This document shows, piece after piece, positions 7,219-10,000 of a stretch of 10,000 nucleotides of DNA. Numbering within the stretch: position 1 is the stretch's first letter; every line of letters starts with the position of its first letter. The position numbers and the translations under genes were made by a program. The stretch is from Trachelipus rathkii (taxonomy: Eukaryota > Arthropoda > Malacostraca > Isopoda > Trachelipodidae), in NCBI GenBank assembly GCA_015478945.1, contig JABUQX010060004.1, forward strand, positions 67,501 through 77,500, read 5' to 3'. The notes below the pieces were generated by a model. It made no database searches. It was not told the origin of the DNA and saw only the letters and a program-made list of their open reading frames with translations.

Positions 7219-7375
7219 CAAAAATTAGGGTTGCCGAAAAAAATTAAGGTTGTCAAAAAATTAGGGTTCTCAAAAAATTAGGGTTCTCAAAAAATTAGGG
7301 TTCTCAAAAAATTAGGGTTCTCAAAAAATTAGGGTTCTCAAAAAATTAGGGTTCTCAAAATTAGGGTTCTCAAAA
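7219..7375 (-). repeat. Terminal tandem repeats, right: seven clean 17-bp units
   Basis: TTAGGGTTCTCAAAAAA recurs with TTAGGG at 7261, 7278, 7295, 7312, 7329, 7346 and 7361, a strict 17-bp period until the last unit, which follows after 15. Inner copies at 7219-7260 are diverged (TTAGGGTTGCCG, TTAAGGTTGTC) and match the inner left copies. Repetition stops at about 7375, where the sequence changes to AGGTCA-rich DNA, making this the best visible candidate for the right end. Confidence 0.85.
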
Positions 7376-7378
7376 ATG

Positions 7379-7486
7379 GAAAGGCCTAAAAAGGTCAAGG
7401 TCAGGTCAGGTCAAGGCAGGTCAAAGGGCAGGTAAAGGTCACGGTCAGAAAAGGTCAAAAAGGTCAGAAAAGGTCAAAAGGTAAAA
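7379..7486 (+). repeat. AGGTCA-rich degenerate tandem repeat
   Basis: AGGTCA occurs nine times between 7392 and 7476, some overlapping at 5-bp steps and others spaced by AAA or GAAA, with variants AGGCA and CGGTCA. The stretch directly abuts the terminal 17-bp array. It could be the true outermost part of the right arm, its partner lying left of the window, or flanking DNA. AGGTCA is the nuclear receptor half-site, but a simple-sequence origin is the more economical reading. Confidence 0.7.
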
Positions 7487-7496
7487 ATTGGGTTAT

Positions 7497-7555
7497 CATT
7501 TTTTACCCCAAGGTAGGTCTCCAATAGGGAGTAAAAATTTGGGGTAAAAAAAAAT
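7497..7555. repeat. Inverted repeat, arms of about 15 bp
   Basis: CATTTTTTACCCCAA (7497-7511) faces TTGGGGTAAAAAAAAAT (7539-7555) across 27 bases. It lies just outside the AGGTCA stretch and could mark the real element end, but no duplication can be tested. Confidence 0.5.
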
Positions 7556-7960
7556 GTGTGCAATATGCCCTTCCTACTACTGCTTTTAATCTTAAAAACT
7601 CTTGTACTTGTGTCGGTAGCAACAAAAATTTTGTATAAATTAAGATGTGATTTTAAAATTATAACCATTACAATAATCAAATTTGTTTGACTCATTTCTA
7701 TATAAAGATAAGTTAAAAAGGGTTATAACTATTTTTATTGTTATTGGTTCGCTTAGTCTCAAATAGTCAGAGGCGTGAAACATAGCCCCTATAAGGTGAA
7801 AAAAACGACTCCAACAGTGAGTGCAACTAAGCTAGAAGCTGTCTATTTAGGTTTCCCAATGTAAAAGGAGTTATTACGAGAAACTTCCAAAGCAACAATC
7901 AACTACTACTACCTGTGCATTGGAAGAACAAGAAGAAGAGATAACTACAATACCTTCACT
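7556..7960. other. Right flank, no recognised gene
   Basis: No confident gene. A 73-codon minus-strand frame covers 7474-7695 and runs into the AGGTCA repeat, with no recognised motif. The stretch 7740-7960 could be part of a long terminal repeat if the motif at 7968 is a primer-binding site, but no second copy is in the window. Confidence 0.4.
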
Positions 7961-7966
7961 TTATAA

Positions 7967-8122
7967 TTGGTGAACCCAGAAGTAAAGAATACCCTGACAA
8001 GACGAACACCTTTTCAAGAAGATGCTTTCAGAAGTCTAAAAATCCTGCAAGAAGTAGTTAGTCACATAAAAAGGAATATTCAAGAAGAAGATGTAGACGA
8101 ACTACTTCTGCTACATAATTAA
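7967..8122 (+). other. Possible retroelement remnant: primer-site-like motif and 51-codon open stretch
   Basis: TGGTGAACCC (7968-7977), preceded by TTTATAAT, resembles the TGGTGACCC-type sequence at the start of the internal region of many animal LTR retrotransposons. The overlapping frame from 7967 to TAA 8120-8122 has no stop for 51 codons and a protein-like composition (charged residues, KILQEVVSHIKRNIQEEDVD), but no ATG and no family that I recognise. No LTR pair, gag zinc knuckle or reverse transcriptase is visible, so it is at most a fragment. A host exon is the alternative. Confidence 0.25.
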
Positions 8123-8274
8123 TTTCCCAGGAGAAGGAAGCAGACAACAAACAGCACGGTTTCCACCAGAAGACCAGATCAAGGAAGAAAATCAAGCACG
8201 ATGCAGACCAGTAAAGAGGCGAATGATAGTCACACCGCAAACCCCAGGCCTACCATCCTCGGTTTAACGCAAGG

Positions 8275-8412
8275 TTGGAAAAAAGCCATGGATATTTGGC
8301 TTTTTGGCTATAGTTAATTAATTGGCTATTTGACCCTTACATGAATAATTATAAGGGTCAAATAGCCAATTAACCATATCCAAAAAGCCAAAAATCCATG
8401 GCTTTTTACCAA
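8275..8412. repeat. Near-perfect 138-bp hairpin (MITE-like fold-back)
   Basis: Left arm 8275-8339 and right arm 8352-8412 pair over about 60 bp with few mismatches and a 12-nt loop (8340-8351). Arms contain AAAGCCATGGAT, TTTGGCTTTTTGG, TTAATTGGCTATTTGACCC. The direct repeat GGTTTAACG lies on either side (8261-8269 and 8417-8425), but a third copy of the motif at 8541-8549 (AGTTTAACG) means it may not be a target-site duplication. No coding content. Confidence 0.85.
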
Positions 8413-8967
<555 letters not shown>

Positions 8968-9166
8968 CTTATCTTGGAAAATGGAAAGAATGAATTTCCA
9001 ATATAGTGATATGTTTACCACAGTGGAGGATCTCCTTCCACTCTCACTGTATTAATCTTCATTCAAGCTGCGCACTCTTTGTGATTCACACTTCTTCAGA
9101 ATCGCGCTAGAAATTCAACATCAGGTTTCATAATGCTTCGAGAAGATAAGCTGTAATAGCTTCCTT

Positions 9167-9245
<79 letters not shown>

Positions 9246-9248
9246 CTA

Positions 9249-9301
<53 letters not shown>
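9167..9301. repeat. (TA)n microsatellite 2
   Basis: TA run of about 135 bases with interruptions at TGTATA (9181) and AACTATATATG (9244-9254), so older or less homogenised than the other two. Confidence 0.97.

Positions 9302-10000
<699 letters not shown>

Larger units (their letters stand above)
5389..7375 (-). repeat. Right inverted repeat arm of the element
   Basis: Reverse complement of the left arm, about 1990 bp. It is longer than the visible left arm because the iteron array at 5577-6180 has a different arrangement, the terminal 17-bp array has more copies in view, and about 50 bp at 6668-6719 has no left counterpart. It has fewer GAGTGCC-type repeats (11 against 17). The unique-sequence segments stay nearly identical between arms, so the arms are young or homogenised while their arrays vary. 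The inner border is at 5389, only 46 bases after the protease stop codon. Confidence 0.9.

Noticed and set aside
7474..7695. A 73-codon minus-strand frame
   Set aside because: No recognised motif, starts in flank and ends in the AGGTCA repeat; consistent with chance in AT-rich DNA.
8125..8314. A 60-odd codon forward frame after TTTCCCAG as a spliced exon
   Set aside because: It runs into the hairpin arm, lacks a start, and no partner donor or family is recognisable.

Overview
The window looks like AT-rich animal nuclear DNA, perhaps from an invertebrate. The basis is long (TA)n and (CA)n microsatellites, minisatellites, an AATAAA poly(A) signal, no bacterial-style operons, and sparse coding capacity. 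I cannot name the organism.

The main feature, from base 1 to about 7375, is one mobile or endogenous-virus-like element built as a very large inverted repeat. The left arm (1-1665, starting before the window) and the right arm (5389 to about 7375) are reverse complements over almost their whole length. They differ mainly in tandem-repeat copy number and one insertion of about 50 bp in the right arm. From the outside inward each arm holds: 17-bp terminal repeats containing TTAGGG; a cluster of short hairpins; a GAGTGCC minisatellite; CpG-rich units carrying a 6-4-6 dyad; and iterons built on TTACTGCTTTAACTTTCTGC with a conserved spacer module.

The centre (1666-5388) has a non-coding left half of iterons, (CA)n arrays, a 115-bp tandem duplication, a possible promoter with two inverted CCAAT boxes, and a third copy of the CpG-rich dyad. 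Its right half has the only two convincing genes. The first (4052-4885) is the C-terminal part of a protein that I recognise as the F54H12.2-like family, found in Polinton/Maverick-type elements and probably a capsid protein. Two bases after its stop is a 151-residue adenain-type cysteine protease (4888-5343) with its likely catalytic residues H50, D66, Q99 and C106. A poly(A) signal inside the inner edge of the right arm follows. Capsid then maturation protease is the order of hexon and protease in adenoviruses. No DNA polymerase, integrase, packaging ATPase or penton-like gene is visible, so the element looks like a deleted, non-autonomous relative of Polintons/adintoviruses.

The right flank (about 7376-10000) is repeat-rich: an AGGTCA cluster, a possible retroelement primer-binding-site motif with a 51-codon open stretch, a near-perfect hairpin of about 138 bp, and three long (TA)n arrays. 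I found no confident host gene.
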